From an uncultured Lentisphaerota bacterium (GTDB lineage Bacteria; Verrucomicrobiota; Lentisphaeria; Victivallales; GWF2-50-93), in NCBI GenBank assembly GCA_903872565.1, contig CAIQLG010000245.1, positions 1 to 34,674 on the forward strand: a DNA stretch of 34,674 bases. The letters run 5' to 3'. Below, in pieces: positions 16,331-24,798 of this stretch. A program made the translations under genes and the position numbers. The notes beneath the pieces were generated by a model. That model worked only from the letters and a program-made list of their open reading frames with translations. It was not told the DNA's origin and made no database searches. Positions within the stretch are counted from its first letter, which is position 1. Each line of letters starts with the position of its first letter.

Positions 16331-17551
16331 TCACTTTACGATTTGGTGGACTGCTCCGCATTTTGGGCATTTCACTGTGGGTTCGCCGAACGACGGTGGT
16401 ATTTTCAGGCGCAGTCCGCACGGGCAGGTTATGAAGATGAAATTGTTGAGCCTGTGGAGGATGTCTATCGCCTCGCGGGTCTGTTTCTTTGTATTGACGG
16501 GTTGTTCCTGGGATTTGATACCTCTCATTTCGAGTTCTTCGGCAGATCTGAGGGAGTTTGCGCCGATGATTTCATGTCCTGTAGTCTTTTCGAATGCCCT
16601 GTTGTAGTCTCCAAGTCCCGCTCCACCAGCCATTGATCTCAGTATTTTTACTCGCTCTCCTGTTGCCGGGTGCGTGCTGAAGATTGAAACCGCGTCGGAG
16701 CCTTTTGCCGCCATCATCGGATTTATAATATACATGGGAGCCGTGATCCTGTTGACATCCGCCATTTTCTCGGACGAACTGGAGATTTTTTCCAATGCCG
16801 ATGCCAGGCCTTCCGGGAATCTTGTGAACAATGCGGCGGAGGCGTCCGCGAGATATTCCCTGCTTCTCGAACAGGCAAAATAGAAGATCTGCGCGAGTAT
16901 AGGTGCGAGAATCGCAAGGACAATCGCGACAATGAAGAATATCATCTGGAGCTGGTTCCCTCCATCCCGGGAGGATGAGCTGGATCGTCTGCCTCCACCA
17001 ATACTTCCATAGAACATTGACCTCGTGAACACATCGGCCAATATGACGATTGTCCCCAGCATCACTCCCGCGATCGTCATGAATTTCGTGTCCTGATTTT
17101 TGATGTGCCCGATTTCGTGCGCTATGACTCCCTGAAGTTCGTCGCGGGAGAGAACCGAGAGAAGCCCTGTCGTGACCGCTACGGCGGCGTGCTCGGGATT
17201 CCCCACTGCGAATGCGTTCGGCGCCTTTGTTTCCATTATATACACTTTCGGAGTCGCGGGCAGTGCGGCGGCGATTCTCATCTCCTCTACTATGTTGTAG
17301 AGCTGTGGAGCGTCATCGTGGGAGATTTCCCTTGCGCCAGAGACGGCGAGAAGAATATTGCGCCCCTGGGTCATTGCAATGACGGTCAGGAAGAACCACA
17401 CTATTCCTGCGATGAAGATTCCGCCCAGTACTCCTTCCTGCTGGCCGAGGAACGCCCCTCCAATGCTTGCACCAAGGGCGATAAGGATGAACCCCATCAC
17501 TATTATCAGTAATACCGATTTTCTCTTATTTCTCTGGATTGCTTCCCACAT
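16331..17551 (-). CDS. htpX: HtpX-like M48 membrane metalloprotease with C-terminal zinc ribbon
   Basis: 406 residues. Two N-terminal membrane helices (about 11-35 and 42-62) precede the catalytic M48 domain. The zinc site is HEIGH at 145-149 with the third ligand Glu232 in SREYLADASA. Two further helices lie between them (about 157-177 and 203-227). HtpX degrades misfolded membrane proteins. Unlike the usual about 290-residue HtpX, this protein has an about 110-residue extension ending in a treble-clef-like zinc ribbon (CPCGLRLKIPP, then CPKCG). A Ser/Gly-rich loop occurs near 186-198. AGGA lies 8 nt before the ATG. It is downstream of lemA on the same strand with a 154-nt gap; LemA and HtpX genes are frequent neighbours. 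Confidence 0.9.
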   Translation of the reverse strand: MWEAIQRNKRKSVLLIIVMGFILIALGASIGGAFLGQQEGVLGGIFIAGIVWFFLTVIAMTQGRNILLAVSGAREISHDDAPQLYNIVEEMRIAAALPATPKVYIMETKAPNAFAVGNPEHAAVAVTTGLLSVLSRDELQGVIAHEIGHIKNQDTKFMTIAGVMLGTIVILADVFTRSMFYGSIGGGRRSSSSSRDGGNQLQMIFFIVAIVLAILAPILAQIFYFACSRSREYLADASAALFTRFPEGLASALEKISSSSEKMADVNRITAPMYIINPMMAAKGSDAVSIFSTHPATGERVKILRSMAGGAGLGDYNRAFEKTTGHEIIGANSLRSAEELEMRGIKSQEQPVNTKKQTREAIDILHRLNNFIFITCPCGLRLKIPPSFGEPTVKCPKCGAVHQIVK

Positions 17552-17651
17552 TGTTCAATTCCTGCTGTTGAAGCCTACTCTATAAAAATACACACAATTC
17601 AGAACGTCCGCTTATGTGAGAATAAACGCTGTGTCTGGAGGTAATAATTTT

Positions 17652-17687
17652 TTTGACACATTGACACTTTGATGCAGTGACACTTTA
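17652..17687. repeat. Degenerate 8-nt tandem repeat
   Basis: The units TTTGACAC, ATTGACAC, TTTGATGC, AGTGACAC and TTTACTT run head to tail in the lemA-htpX gap. The same octamer theme on the other strand (GTGTCAnn) appears at 34467-34500. Confidence 0.7.
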
Positions 17688-17705
17688 CTTGCGGTTAGCC
17701 GCATC

Positions 17706-18272
17706 CTAGAACTTAACTTGTGGAGCTTCTCTCTGGGCCACGTCCTTGAGCTCGAAGAGATCCATCGCCGTGAAACCGCCGATGCCAGCCACTATGTTCG
17801 CAGGAATGATCTGCACCCTCGTATTGTAATGCATTACCTGATCATTGTACGCCTGTCTGGCAAATGAGATCTTATTTTCCGTGGAGGTCAATTCCTCCTG
17901 CAATTGCATGAAATTCTGGTTCGCCTTAAGTTCGGGATATGCTTCAGCGACCATCATAAGCCTTGACAGTACGCCCGAGAGTTCGCCTTCGGCCTTCGCC
18001 TTCGCGTCAACGCCATTGGCCTGCATCGCGCTTGTCCTGGCCTTTGTGACGGCCTCGAATGTGCCGCTTTCGTGCTTCGCGTAACCTTTCACGGTTTCAA
18101 CGAGATTCGGAATGAGATCATGCCTTCTTTTAAGCTGGACATCTATCTGCGCCCAGGCATTTTTTACATAGTTTCTCATACTGATAAGCGAATTATAGGT
18201 CGCCAGGAACCACAGAATTAACAATACTGCGATTACAACAACTACGATCAAAACAATCAAACCACTTCCCAT
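17706..18272 (-). CDS. lemA: LemA family membrane protein
   Basis: 188 residues from ATG 18272. A GGAG lies 7 nt before this ATG but only 1 nt before an ATG two codons earlier, so the later one is preferred. One N-terminal membrane helix (LIVLIVVVVIAVLLILWFL) is followed by the typical LemA helical bundle: YNSLISMRNYVKNAWAQIDVQLKRRHDLIPNLVETVKGYAKHE is the family signature region. LemA is a membrane-anchored protein of unsettled function, often encoded next to a membrane protease, here HtpX downstream. Confidence 0.93.
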   Translation of the reverse strand: MGSGLIVLIVVVVIAVLLILWFLATYNSLISMRNYVKNAWAQIDVQLKRRHDLIPNLVETVKGYAKHESGTFEAVTKARTSAMQANGVDAKAKAEGELSGVLSRLMMVAEAYPELKANQNFMQLQEELTSTENKISFARQAYNDQVMHYNTRVQIIPANIVAGIGGFTAMDLFELKDVAQREAPQVKF

Positions 18273-18391
18273 TGTCATTCTCCAATTTTTGTTTTATAAA
18301 ACATTCGTTACCCTATATCTTCAATTTGAAATTTCAAGAGGACAGTTTCAAGTGAGCCGTAACAAATATTATTCCCCCATATTATTCATTC

Positions 18392-18589
18392 TCATCCAAT
18401 CCATTTCCCGGGTTTGGCGACTTCGCTCATGTCAAGGGGCTTGAGCTTGCCAGGGTATTTGGAGGGCTTTATGGCGAGCAGAACTTTGCGGATTCCTTTC
18501 TCATAGCATAAATCAGCGAATTTCGCAACCGGAATCAGGCAGAGCGAAACTATCAGAATCTTGATGAAATTTCTTCTGTCAATATTCAT
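18392..18589 (-). CDS. 65-aa Tat-signal-like microprotein coupled to amrS
   Basis: The ATG overlaps the amrS stop (ATGA, 4 nt), so translation is coupled. The product begins MNIDRRNFIK followed by a hydrophobic stretch (ILIVSLCLIPVAKF). The RRNFIK box is the shape of a twin-arginine export signal. After it come only about 40 residues, ending SKYPGKLKPLDMSEVAKPGKWIG. It contains a single Cys in the hydrophobic core and one after it (LCYEKG). I know no named family. It may be the exported or membrane-anchored partner of the Amr system, or a substrate of it. Confidence 0.65.
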   Translation of the reverse strand: MNIDRRNFIKILIVSLCLIPVAKFADLCYEKGIRKVLLAIKPSKYPGKLKPLDMSEVAKPGKWIG

Positions 18590-19560
18590 TTCCACACACC
18601 GTATATTTCCTTTCCGCAGGAGCATTTGCCATCCTTGACATTATTCTGGATAACAGAGTGCCCGCTTCGTTCTATGAGGAGTTTCTTGCAAGACGGACAG
18701 CAGGTGTTCTGTCCTTCCCCGCTCATGACATTTCCGATATAGACAAACTGCATACCTTCATCCATCGCGATTTTTCTGGCCTTTTCGAGTGTTTCCGCAG
18801 GAGTCGGAGGCAGGTTTTTCATCTTGTATTTCGGATAAAATCCCAAGAAATGCAGAGGTATCTGGGCACCTACATTCTCCTTGATCCATTTCGAGAGCTT
18901 GCGCAAGTCCTCGGTGCTGTCGTTCATTGTAGGGATGACCAGATTGGAGATTTCGAGATGTACACCAGCCTTTGGAGTCGCCATGATCGTTTCCTGTACT
19001 GGAGCAAGTGTCGCAGTGCAGACCTTCTGATAGTTCTCGTCGTTTATGAACTTGATGTCCAAGGTTACGGCATCTACGACCTCGAGAAGTTTTTTCCAGG
19101 GTTCCTTGTTTATGTAACCTGCGGTCACAAGAATGTTTCTGATTTTCTTTTCGTGCGCCTTTACAGAACAGTCCTTTGCAAACTCGTAGAAAACCACCGG
19201 ATCATTGTAGGTGTATGCAATGGAGGCGCATTTTCCGTCTTCGGCCATTTCCACGACCTTTTCAGGAGGGCAGTAGGATGATTGGATATCTTCGGGATTG
19301 GACTGCGATATCTCCCAGTTCTGACAATTCAGGCAGTGGAGGTTGCATCCTGCGGTCGCAATCGAGAAAGCCTTGGTCCCGGGCAGAAAATGGAAGAGTG
19401 GTTTTTTCTCGACAGGATCAATGTGTGCGGTGCAGACATAACCATACACGATGCTGACGAGCTTGTCGTCAATATTCCTGCGCACTCTGCAATTCCCGCT
19501 ATCGCCGGGGGCGAGCTCGCATCCTTTCGGACATAATTGGCATTTCAAGGTCAAAGTCAC
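18586..19560 (-). CDS. amrS: AmmeMemoRadiSam system radical SAM enzyme
   Basis: 324 residues. The radical SAM cluster motif CxxxCxxC is at Cys72, Cys76 and Cys79 (GCNLHCLNCQNWEISQ). An N-terminal Cys-rich leader (CQLCPKGCELAPGDSGNCRVR) and the phrase EKKPLFHFLPGT are typical of this family, which resembles pyruvate-formate-lyase activases. The C-terminus adds a Cys-rich tail (CCPSCKKLL, CSCGKEIYGVWK), likely a zinc ribbon. The apparent start is GTG 19560, with AGGAGG only 3 nt upstream; a TTG at 19554 would have better spacing. The Memo and AMMECR1 partners are fused at 3469-4971. The reaction of the system is unknown. Confidence 0.9.
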   Translation of the reverse strand: MTLTLKCQLCPKGCELAPGDSGNCRVRRNIDDKLVSIVYGYVCTAHIDPVEKKPLFHFLPGTKAFSIATAGCNLHCLNCQNWEISQSNPEDIQSSYCPPEKVVEMAEDGKCASIAYTYNDPVVFYEFAKDCSVKAHEKKIRNILVTAGYINKEPWKKLLEVVDAVTLDIKFINDENYQKVCTATLAPVQETIMATPKAGVHLEISNLVIPTMNDSTEDLRKLSKWIKENVGAQIPLHFLGFYPKYKMKNLPPTPAETLEKARKIAMDEGMQFVYIGNVMSGEGQNTCCPSCKKLLIERSGHSVIQNNVKDGKCSCGKEIYGVWK

Positions 19561-19604
19561 ATTCCTCCTGAAACTTAACCACAGAGCACACTGGATAACA
19601 TATC

Positions 19605-19628
19605 ACACAAAGACGCAAAGACACGAGG
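19605..19628. repeat. Degenerate 8-nt tandem repeat
   Basis: ACACAAAG, ACGCAAAG and ACACGAGG follow each other directly, upstream of amrS. A further ACCACAGAG-like start lies at 19578, so the array may originally have been longer. Confidence 0.65.
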
Positions 19629-19656
19629 AAAACAAAAATATAATACGTCAGTTTAT

Positions 19657-19716
19657 GGTGGAGGGCCGCGCTCCGTCGTGGCCATATAGGCGGACGCGAC
19701 GAAACGCGTCCCTCCA
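19657..19716. repeat. Bilobed palindromic repeat element (GTGGAGGG family)
   Basis: The outer GGTGGAGGG/CCCTCCA arms enclose GGCCGCG-CTCCGT-CGTGGCC (one G-T pair) and GGACGCG-ACGAAA-CGCGTCC. The first loop, CTCCGT, is the same as in the 25996 copy; the second has drifted from ACGGAG. The left flank TATAATACGTCA resembles the ATGTAATGCGTTA flank of the 3373 copy. Confidence 0.8.
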
Positions 19717-19784
19717 ATATGGATTTACAGACAGGCATGTAATCAGTATCTTAAATTTCCATGTCTTCGACGGCAAAGGGGAGA

Positions 19785-20060
19785 TCAAAGGACAAGCTTC
19801 AGCAGGTTGAACAGGATGAAGTTGACAAGCAGCAGGATTATGGACGGGACGGCAAGTTTTCTGAGGCTTTCCGAAAGATGTGTCTTGAACAGTGTCGCCG
19901 GGGGGATTCCGCTTTCGGTTATTTCCATCCTCATTTTTTCAACAACGGACATGCCATCCGGCAGTTTCCCTTCGATAAATACGCCATATATCAGGATGAT
20001 AGTGACCAGAAACAGCATTGAATATATTGATTTTGAGAGGACCAGTTTCTTCCATTCCAT
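19785..20060 (-). CDS. Small two-helix membrane protein downstream of secDF
   Basis: 91 residues from ATG 20060; a GTG at 20087 is an alternative, and neither has a strong ribosome site. Two hydrophobic helices (SMLFLVTIILIYGVFI and PSIILLLVNFILFNLL) flank a polar stretch (MSVVEKMRMEITESGIPPATLFKTHLSESLRK). It begins about 50 nt after the secDF stop on the same strand, so it is probably the last gene of the yajC-secDF operon. I know no named family. Expressed in this position, it could be a Sec-accessory membrane protein; that is a guess from context. Confidence 0.5.
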   Translation of the reverse strand: MEWKKLVLSKSIYSMLFLVTIILIYGVFIEGKLPDGMSVVEKMRMEITESGIPPATLFKTHLSESLRKLAVPSIILLLVNFILFNLLKLVL

Positions 20061-20109
20061 GAATCCCAGCGGGCTCTGCCACTGCACAAGGCAAATTGCG
20101 GCTGCCGCA

Positions 20110-22761
20110 TCAGATCTTGTCGGCCGCGCTTTTCTTGTGCCAGATTGAAATGATCGGGCTGGCGATATAGATGGATGAGTATGTCCCGGTAACCACACCT
20201 ATCAAGAGCACCCACAGGAAATCTCTTATGGCGATTCCAGACATCGCAAGCATAATGACGATAACCAGCAATACTGTTCCCGAAGAAAGGATTGTCCTGG
20301 AAAGCGTCTGGTTTATACTCATGTTAATTATGTCATTGTACGACTTGTTTTTCTCCAATTTCAGATTCTCCCTGATTCTGTCAAAGACAATGATCGTGTC
20401 ATTGATGGAATAACCAATGATCGTCAGGAGAGCCGCAACGACATTAAGGGATATCTCTCCCCTACAGATGACATATACTCCAGCGGCAACAATGATGTCA
20501 TGGATGAGTGCGATAATACCTGCAATGGCATAGGAAAACTCAAACCTTACCGCGATATAGCAAATCATTCCTATGATGGCCAAGAACAGTGCGAATGACG
20601 CAGTTTTGGCGAACTGCAATCCGATTAGCTGTCCAAGAGACACTTCCTCACCACCCCTGAGATCTATTCCCTCAAATTTCTTATTCAGAATTTCGGTTAT
20701 TCTCGACTTCGGCGTCATGTCCCCTTTCGATTCAGAAATATCCTTGCTACGGAGGACAATCTCGAGCTTCTTGTTTTCATCCTGACCAATCATGTTTGCC
20801 TTGTATGAGACTTTGGAAACGGGCAGACCTGCGGAGGTAAGTGTTGAGAGGATGTCCGTATCGGAGATTCTCTTGGAGTAGTTGAACGTGACTCTGGTAC
20901 CCCCCGTGAAATCAATGCTCAAGGCACCCTTCTCGTAAATAATCCCCACGATTGAGACGATTGTTATAAAAACTGAGAATCCGACAGCAATATACCTGTA
21001 TTTGAGTATGTTGTAATTAGGGTTGTGGAATATCTGCATCATTTTCATTGTTCTGACTTTGAGATATCTTCCCTCATAGTCGAAAACAAGACGGCTAATG
21101 ACGATTGCCGTGAACATGCTTGTTATTACTCCTATGGTGAGCACGACTGCGAACCCCTTGAGCGGGCCAGTTCCCTGCCACATTAGAATAAGCCCCGACA
21201 TCAATGTCGTCGAGTGTGTGTCAAGGATTGTCATAAATACCCTGTCGAAGGCATTGTCTATCGCTACAGAAAGCGTCTTGTTGTTGGCCAGCTCCTCCCT
21301 GATTCTCTCGTTGATCAGCACGTTGGCGTCCACCGCCATACCTATTGTAAGGATTAGACCGGCGATACCGGGAAGTGTCAATGTTGCCTCGAATGCCGCA
21401 AGTGATCCGAGGATGAGGACGACGTTGACCAGAAGAGCGACAGTTGCAGATATCCCGGCGCGTCTGTAGTAGAAAATCATGAAAAGTATTGTTGCGACCA
21501 ATGCGATTATCCCGGATCGCATTCCAGTCCGCACCTCCTCGAGGCCGAGCGTCGGATCCGTGTCGAAAACCGCCTGGACATTTATTTTGAAGGGCAGATT
21601 GCCACTGACCAGCGCAGTCGAGATCTGCTGTGCCTCCTCTGCGGCGAAATTCCCGGATATTTGCGCATTCCCGCCCTCGATTGCCTCTCTTATGTTGGGG
21701 GCGGAATAAAGCGTGCCATCAAGAATGATTCCAAGCTGGCGCCCCACATTCTCGCGGGTTACCTGGCCAAAACGGGTTGCCCCTCTGCTATTGAATGAAA
21801 GGCTGATATATCTCTGTCCGTACTGGTCGGCCGCAACTCCTGCGGTCTCGACATCACTGCCATCCATTTCGGGTTTTCTCTTGACAAAATAAATGAGTTT
21901 TCTCGGCTTTTCTCCAGGCCTCAGGTCAATTGACTCCATCCTCCTGAGGTCACCCGGGCACTTGAAGTTCTTGGGATCCTTCTCATATTCCGCCACCAGA
22001 CGGTCATTGTCTCTGCTGACCAGCGCAAACTGAAGTTTCGCGGACATTTCAATCAGTCTTTTCAGCTTAAGTTTCTCGTCCTTGGACACAATAGGCACTT
22101 TCATGGAAACATACTGGCCGCCAAGCGGCGAAATTTCCGCCTCGTAAATCTTTTCGTTCCCAAGGCGATTTCTCAGTGTTTCAATCGCTATGTCGCGATA
22201 TTGATCGAAACTCTTCGCCTTGACATTCTTGGCCCCCTCCTCTTCAGTCTTTTCGACCGGATCAAAGCCGAGGATGAATTCTGCACCACCGTTGAGGTCT
22301 ATCCCAAGACGGATGGAACCGCCGGACTGATTACGGATGTCGCTGATCACATCCCTGTTGGAGGTGGCATTTTTAAGCTTGACATATTCTGTGAGATCAA
22401 CATTGAGTTCCCTAGCAGCATCGTCCACGGCAACTGAGGAGAAAAGCGACTTGTCCTTACTCATTTTCCCTTGCGCAAGGCTGAGGACTTCCTGGATATT
22501 CTTCTCTTTGGCGGCGGTAATCTCGGCTTTTATCTTATCTGACACCTTGTCGAGGGAAAGAACATTGCCGTTCTCCTTGAACTTGTCGGGATTGCTGTCG
22601 TAATATTCTTTTATGTTTTTATCGTTTATGGTTGGAGTAATCAGCCTGCTTTTGAAAACTTTTAAAAAGTCCTGTTGTGTCAGAGGATACATTGACAGGG
22701 CGAAAATGGCGGTGAGACCCACCACGAAAATTGTTCTTAAAAGAAGCGGTTTTTTATTCAT
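20110..22761 (-). CDS. secDF: Protein translocase subunits SecD and SecF, fused
   Basis: 883 residues, SecD then SecF in one chain. These subunits use the proton gradient to complete protein export through SecYEG. SecD features: an N-terminal membrane helix (7-27), GIDLNGGAEF near 155, a large periplasmic domain, and the helices with MAVDANVLINERIREEL. SecF features: IDFTGGTRVTFNYS near 630 and YSINDTIIVFDRIREN near 820. About twelve membrane helices are visible in two sets. Residues about 40-95 (IKEYYDSNPDKFKENGNVLS...KIKAEI) resemble the helix preceding parvulin domains in SurA-type chaperones, which is unusual here. The ATG lies 8 nt inside yajC. Confidence 0.95.
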   Translation of the reverse strand: MNKKPLLLRTIFVVGLTAIFALSMYPLTQQDFLKVFKSRLITPTINDKNIKEYYDSNPDKFKENGNVLSLDKVSDKIKAEITAAKEKNIQEVLSLAQGKMSKDKSLFSSVAVDDAARELNVDLTEYVKLKNATSNRDVISDIRNQSGGSIRLGIDLNGGAEFILGFDPVEKTEEEGAKNVKAKSFDQYRDIAIETLRNRLGNEKIYEAEISPLGGQYVSMKVPIVSKDEKLKLKRLIEMSAKLQFALVSRDNDRLVAEYEKDPKNFKCPGDLRRMESIDLRPGEKPRKLIYFVKRKPEMDGSDVETAGVAADQYGQRYISLSFNSRGATRFGQVTRENVGRQLGIILDGTLYSAPNIREAIEGGNAQISGNFAAEEAQQISTALVSGNLPFKINVQAVFDTDPTLGLEEVRTGMRSGIIALVATILFMIFYYRRAGISATVALLVNVVLILGSLAAFEATLTLPGIAGLILTIGMAVDANVLINERIREELANNKTLSVAIDNAFDRVFMTILDTHSTTLMSGLILMWQGTGPLKGFAVVLTIGVITSMFTAIVISRLVFDYEGRYLKVRTMKMMQIFHNPNYNILKYRYIAVGFSVFITIVSIVGIIYEKGALSIDFTGGTRVTFNYSKRISDTDILSTLTSAGLPVSKVSYKANMIGQDENKKLEIVLRSKDISESKGDMTPKSRITEILNKKFEGIDLRGGEEVSLGQLIGLQFAKTASFALFLAIIGMICYIAVRFEFSYAIAGIIALIHDIIVAAGVYVICRGEISLNVVAALLTIIGYSINDTIIVFDRIRENLKLEKNKSYNDIINMSINQTLSRTILSSGTVLLVIVIMLAMSGIAIRDFLWVLLIGVVTGTYSSIYIASPIISIWHKKSAADKI

Positions 22762-23101
22762 TTTTTTTGTTTTCCTTTTTGTCTTCCTTGTTGTTGATCA
22801 CGGCGGCAACGCCAGCCTTGTTGACTTCCACCTTGACATTGTCTGCTATTTTCACGATGAAGGAGCTCTCTTTGACATTGGCTATCACCCCGTGTATGCC
22901 ACCCCCAACTATGACTTTGTCGCCGGTCTGTATCTCCTCCAGCATCTTCTGTCTTTTCTTTGTCTCCTTGCTCTGTGCACGGAACAGAAAAAACAGCATA
23001 ATTCCGATCAGTATGAACGGGCCAAAAACAATAATGGGATTGGCGGCGGGTTGCTGTGCCTGTGTCTGCCCGACACACAGCATAAACTGTGAAAAACTCA
23101 T
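22754..23101 (-). CDS. yajC: Preprotein translocase subunit YajC
   Basis: 115 residues from ATG 23101, selected because AAGGAG lies 5 nt upstream; the frame is open 15 codons further. A single membrane helix (PIIVFGPFILIGIMLFFLF) is followed by the cytoplasmic YajC core (KETKKRQKMLEEIQTGDKVIVGGGIHGVIANV) and a Lys/Glu/Asn-rich tail. YajC associates with SecDF, and the two genes overlap by 8 nt, confirming one operon. Confidence 0.94.
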   Translation of the reverse strand: MSFSQFMLCVGQTQAQQPAANPIIVFGPFILIGIMLFFLFRAQSKETKKRQKMLEEIQTGDKVIVGGGIHGVIANVKESSFIVKIADNVKVEVNKAGVAAVINNKEDKKENKKNE

Positions 23102-23485
23102 CTTTTCTCCTTTGAAATCATATGGTAAATCGGCAAAGTCCTGCAAAAAACCTATAAAGATACACCATTAGCAGATTTTGGCAAGCGGAATTCAGGATTA
23201 ATAAGGAAATATTTCGTGTTGTCCTTTTCATCCTGGGAAAGCGAGGATTGTTCGATCCAATTTCTGGCTTTGTCAGGTTCTCAGGAATCAGATTCTGATT
23301 CCTTCTATCGTTTTTCATGGGAAATAAATTCACAACTTGAATTTATTTAAATGAAAAACTATAGCACTGATGCGCTGAAATTCCCTTGCTGTAATGTTTA
23401 TTTCATATTAAGATTTTTCTGAAATTTGTTATGGAATTTTCATGCAGTAAGGTTCAGATTATATAAAACTCAAGGACTGATTATT
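23102..23485. other. Divergent yajC / cinA intergenic region
   Basis: This 384-nt spacer should carry promoters for both directions. It contains a near-perfect dyad at 23283-23303, and A+T-rich sequence (about 23330-23480) close to the cinA start. No gene or structured RNA is apparent. Confidence 0.5.
23283..23303. promoter_or_regulatory. 21-nt palindrome, possible operator
   Basis: AGGAATCAGA and TCTGATTCCT are perfect reverse complements around one central T. It lies between the divergent yajC and cinA genes, 182 nt from the yajC start and 183 nt from the cinA start. A helix-turn-helix dimer site or a simple hairpin would both fit; no T-run follows, so a terminator is less likely. Confidence 0.45.
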
Positions 23486-24724
23486 ATGAAAATTTCAATT
23501 CTCACAATAGGATACGAGCTTCTTAGGGGTGCTACGGTCAACACAAACTTTTCCCAGATCGCCGCAGAACTGAATAAGATGGGCGTTCCGCCAGTCCTGG
23601 AGCTTTGCGCCGGAGACGATCCGGAATCAATAAAAGAATCTTTCCTCTGGCTCCTGGACAAAAGCGATCTGGTGATCTCGACCGGCGGCCTCGGTCCCAC
23701 ATCGGACGACATAACAAAGACAGTTCTCGCAGAATGCCTCGGGATCAAGCTCTACGAGGACAGCGAAGTAAGAAAGAATCTCGAGCAGTTCTGGAAGGCG
23801 CGTGGAAGAAAGGACATTCCAGAATCTGTCTTCAACCAATCGCTCGTCCCGGAAGGCGCGGAGGTCATCGAGAACAAACACGGAACCGCCCCTGGAATAC
23901 ACATTCAAGCTGGCAAGGGAAAAAAGAGGAAAGATATCATAATGCTTCCAGGTCCGCCGCACGAGGCCATCCCGATGCTGAACTATTTCGTCCTGCCATT
24001 CGTGAAATGTCATCTTGAAACTCCGATTTTTTCGAAGACTTCCATTTTCGCCGGGCTTCCCGAATCAACCGCCGAAGAGAAAGTGAAGCATCTCTTTGAA
24101 GACAGAAGCGACATTTCGGTCGCCTACTGCGCATCGCCAGAATCGCTTACAATCACAGTTTCATCAACCAAAGATAAGCTTGTGGCCAGCACAATGCTCA
24201 AGGTGAGAAGATTGCTCGCGGAAAACCTCCTTTCAGGGGACAATAAAAATCTGCAGGAGGAAATATTCTCCATTCTCAAATCGAGGAACGAAAAGATCGC
24301 CGTGGTGGAATCCTGCACGGGCGGAAAAATATCCGCGGCGCTGACTGATGTCCCCGGCGCATCCGCGATCTTCCCCGGGGGATTCGTGCCATATGGCAAT
24401 GAATGGAAGAACAAGTTTCTAAAGGTCGAGGCCAAGACATTGGAAAAATTTGGTGCCGTGAGCGAGGAATGCGCGGCCGAAATGGCGCTGAACATTGCAA
24501 ATATTGCAGAAGTCGATGCGTCAATCTCGGTCACAGGCATCGCAGGCCCCGCAGGAGGAAGCACGGAAAAACCGGTTGGGCTTGTCTTCATCGGAACATG
24601 CTACAGGGGACGCCTCGAAGTTAAAAGATACCTCTTCCCGGGACTTAGGGAAACCATACGAAGAAGAACTGTAGCCACCGCCTTCAATCAGCTCAGAATG
24701 CAGATAAAAGAATGCAATTCCTAG
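23486..24724 (+). CDS. cinA: CinA family protein with nicotinamide-nucleotide amidase domain
   Basis: 412 residues from ATG 23486; the frame is open 20 codons upstream but the conserved N-terminus MKISILTIGYELLRG starts here, with AAGGA about 10 nt before. Residues about 1-170 are the molybdopterin-binding-like COG1058 domain (STGGLGPTSDD near 71-81, LPGPPHE near 155). Residues about 250-412 are the PncC/CinA-C domain (VVESCTGG, PGGFVPYGNEWK, SVTGIAGPAGG), which deamidates nicotinamide mononucleotide for NAD recycling. All signature segments are intact and the length is normal for the family. It is transcribed alone. Confidence 0.93.
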   Translation: MKISILTIGYELLRGATVNTNFSQIAAELNKMGVPPVLELCAGDDPESIKESFLWLLDKSDLVISTGGLGPTSDDITKTVLAECLGIKLYEDSEVRKNLEQFWKARGRKDIPESVFNQSLVPEGAEVIENKHGTAPGIHIQAGKGKKRKDIIMLPGPPHEAIPMLNYFVLPFVKCHLETPIFSKTSIFAGLPESTAEEKVKHLFEDRSDISVAYCASPESLTITVSSTKDKLVASTMLKVRRLLAENLLSGDNKNLQEEIFSILKSRNEKIAVVESCTGGKISAALTDVPGASAIFPGGFVPYGNEWKNKFLKVEAKTLEKFGAVSEECAAEMALNIANIAEVDASISVTGIAGPAGGSTEKPVGLVFIGTCYRGRLEVKRYLFPGLRETIRRRTVATAFNQLRMQIKECNS

Positions 24725-24749
24725 ACAGGATTACACGATTTGCAGGATT
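24725..24749. repeat. Degenerate 8-nt tandem repeat
   Basis: ACAGGATT, ACACGATT and TGCAGGATT follow the cinA stop directly. Three units only; the last has one extra base. It belongs to the same class as the other 7-9-nt arrays in the window. Confidence 0.5.
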
Positions 24750-24798
24750 GAAAACAAAGGAATATCATCATGCTCAACATTTCAAAACTTGCTAACGG

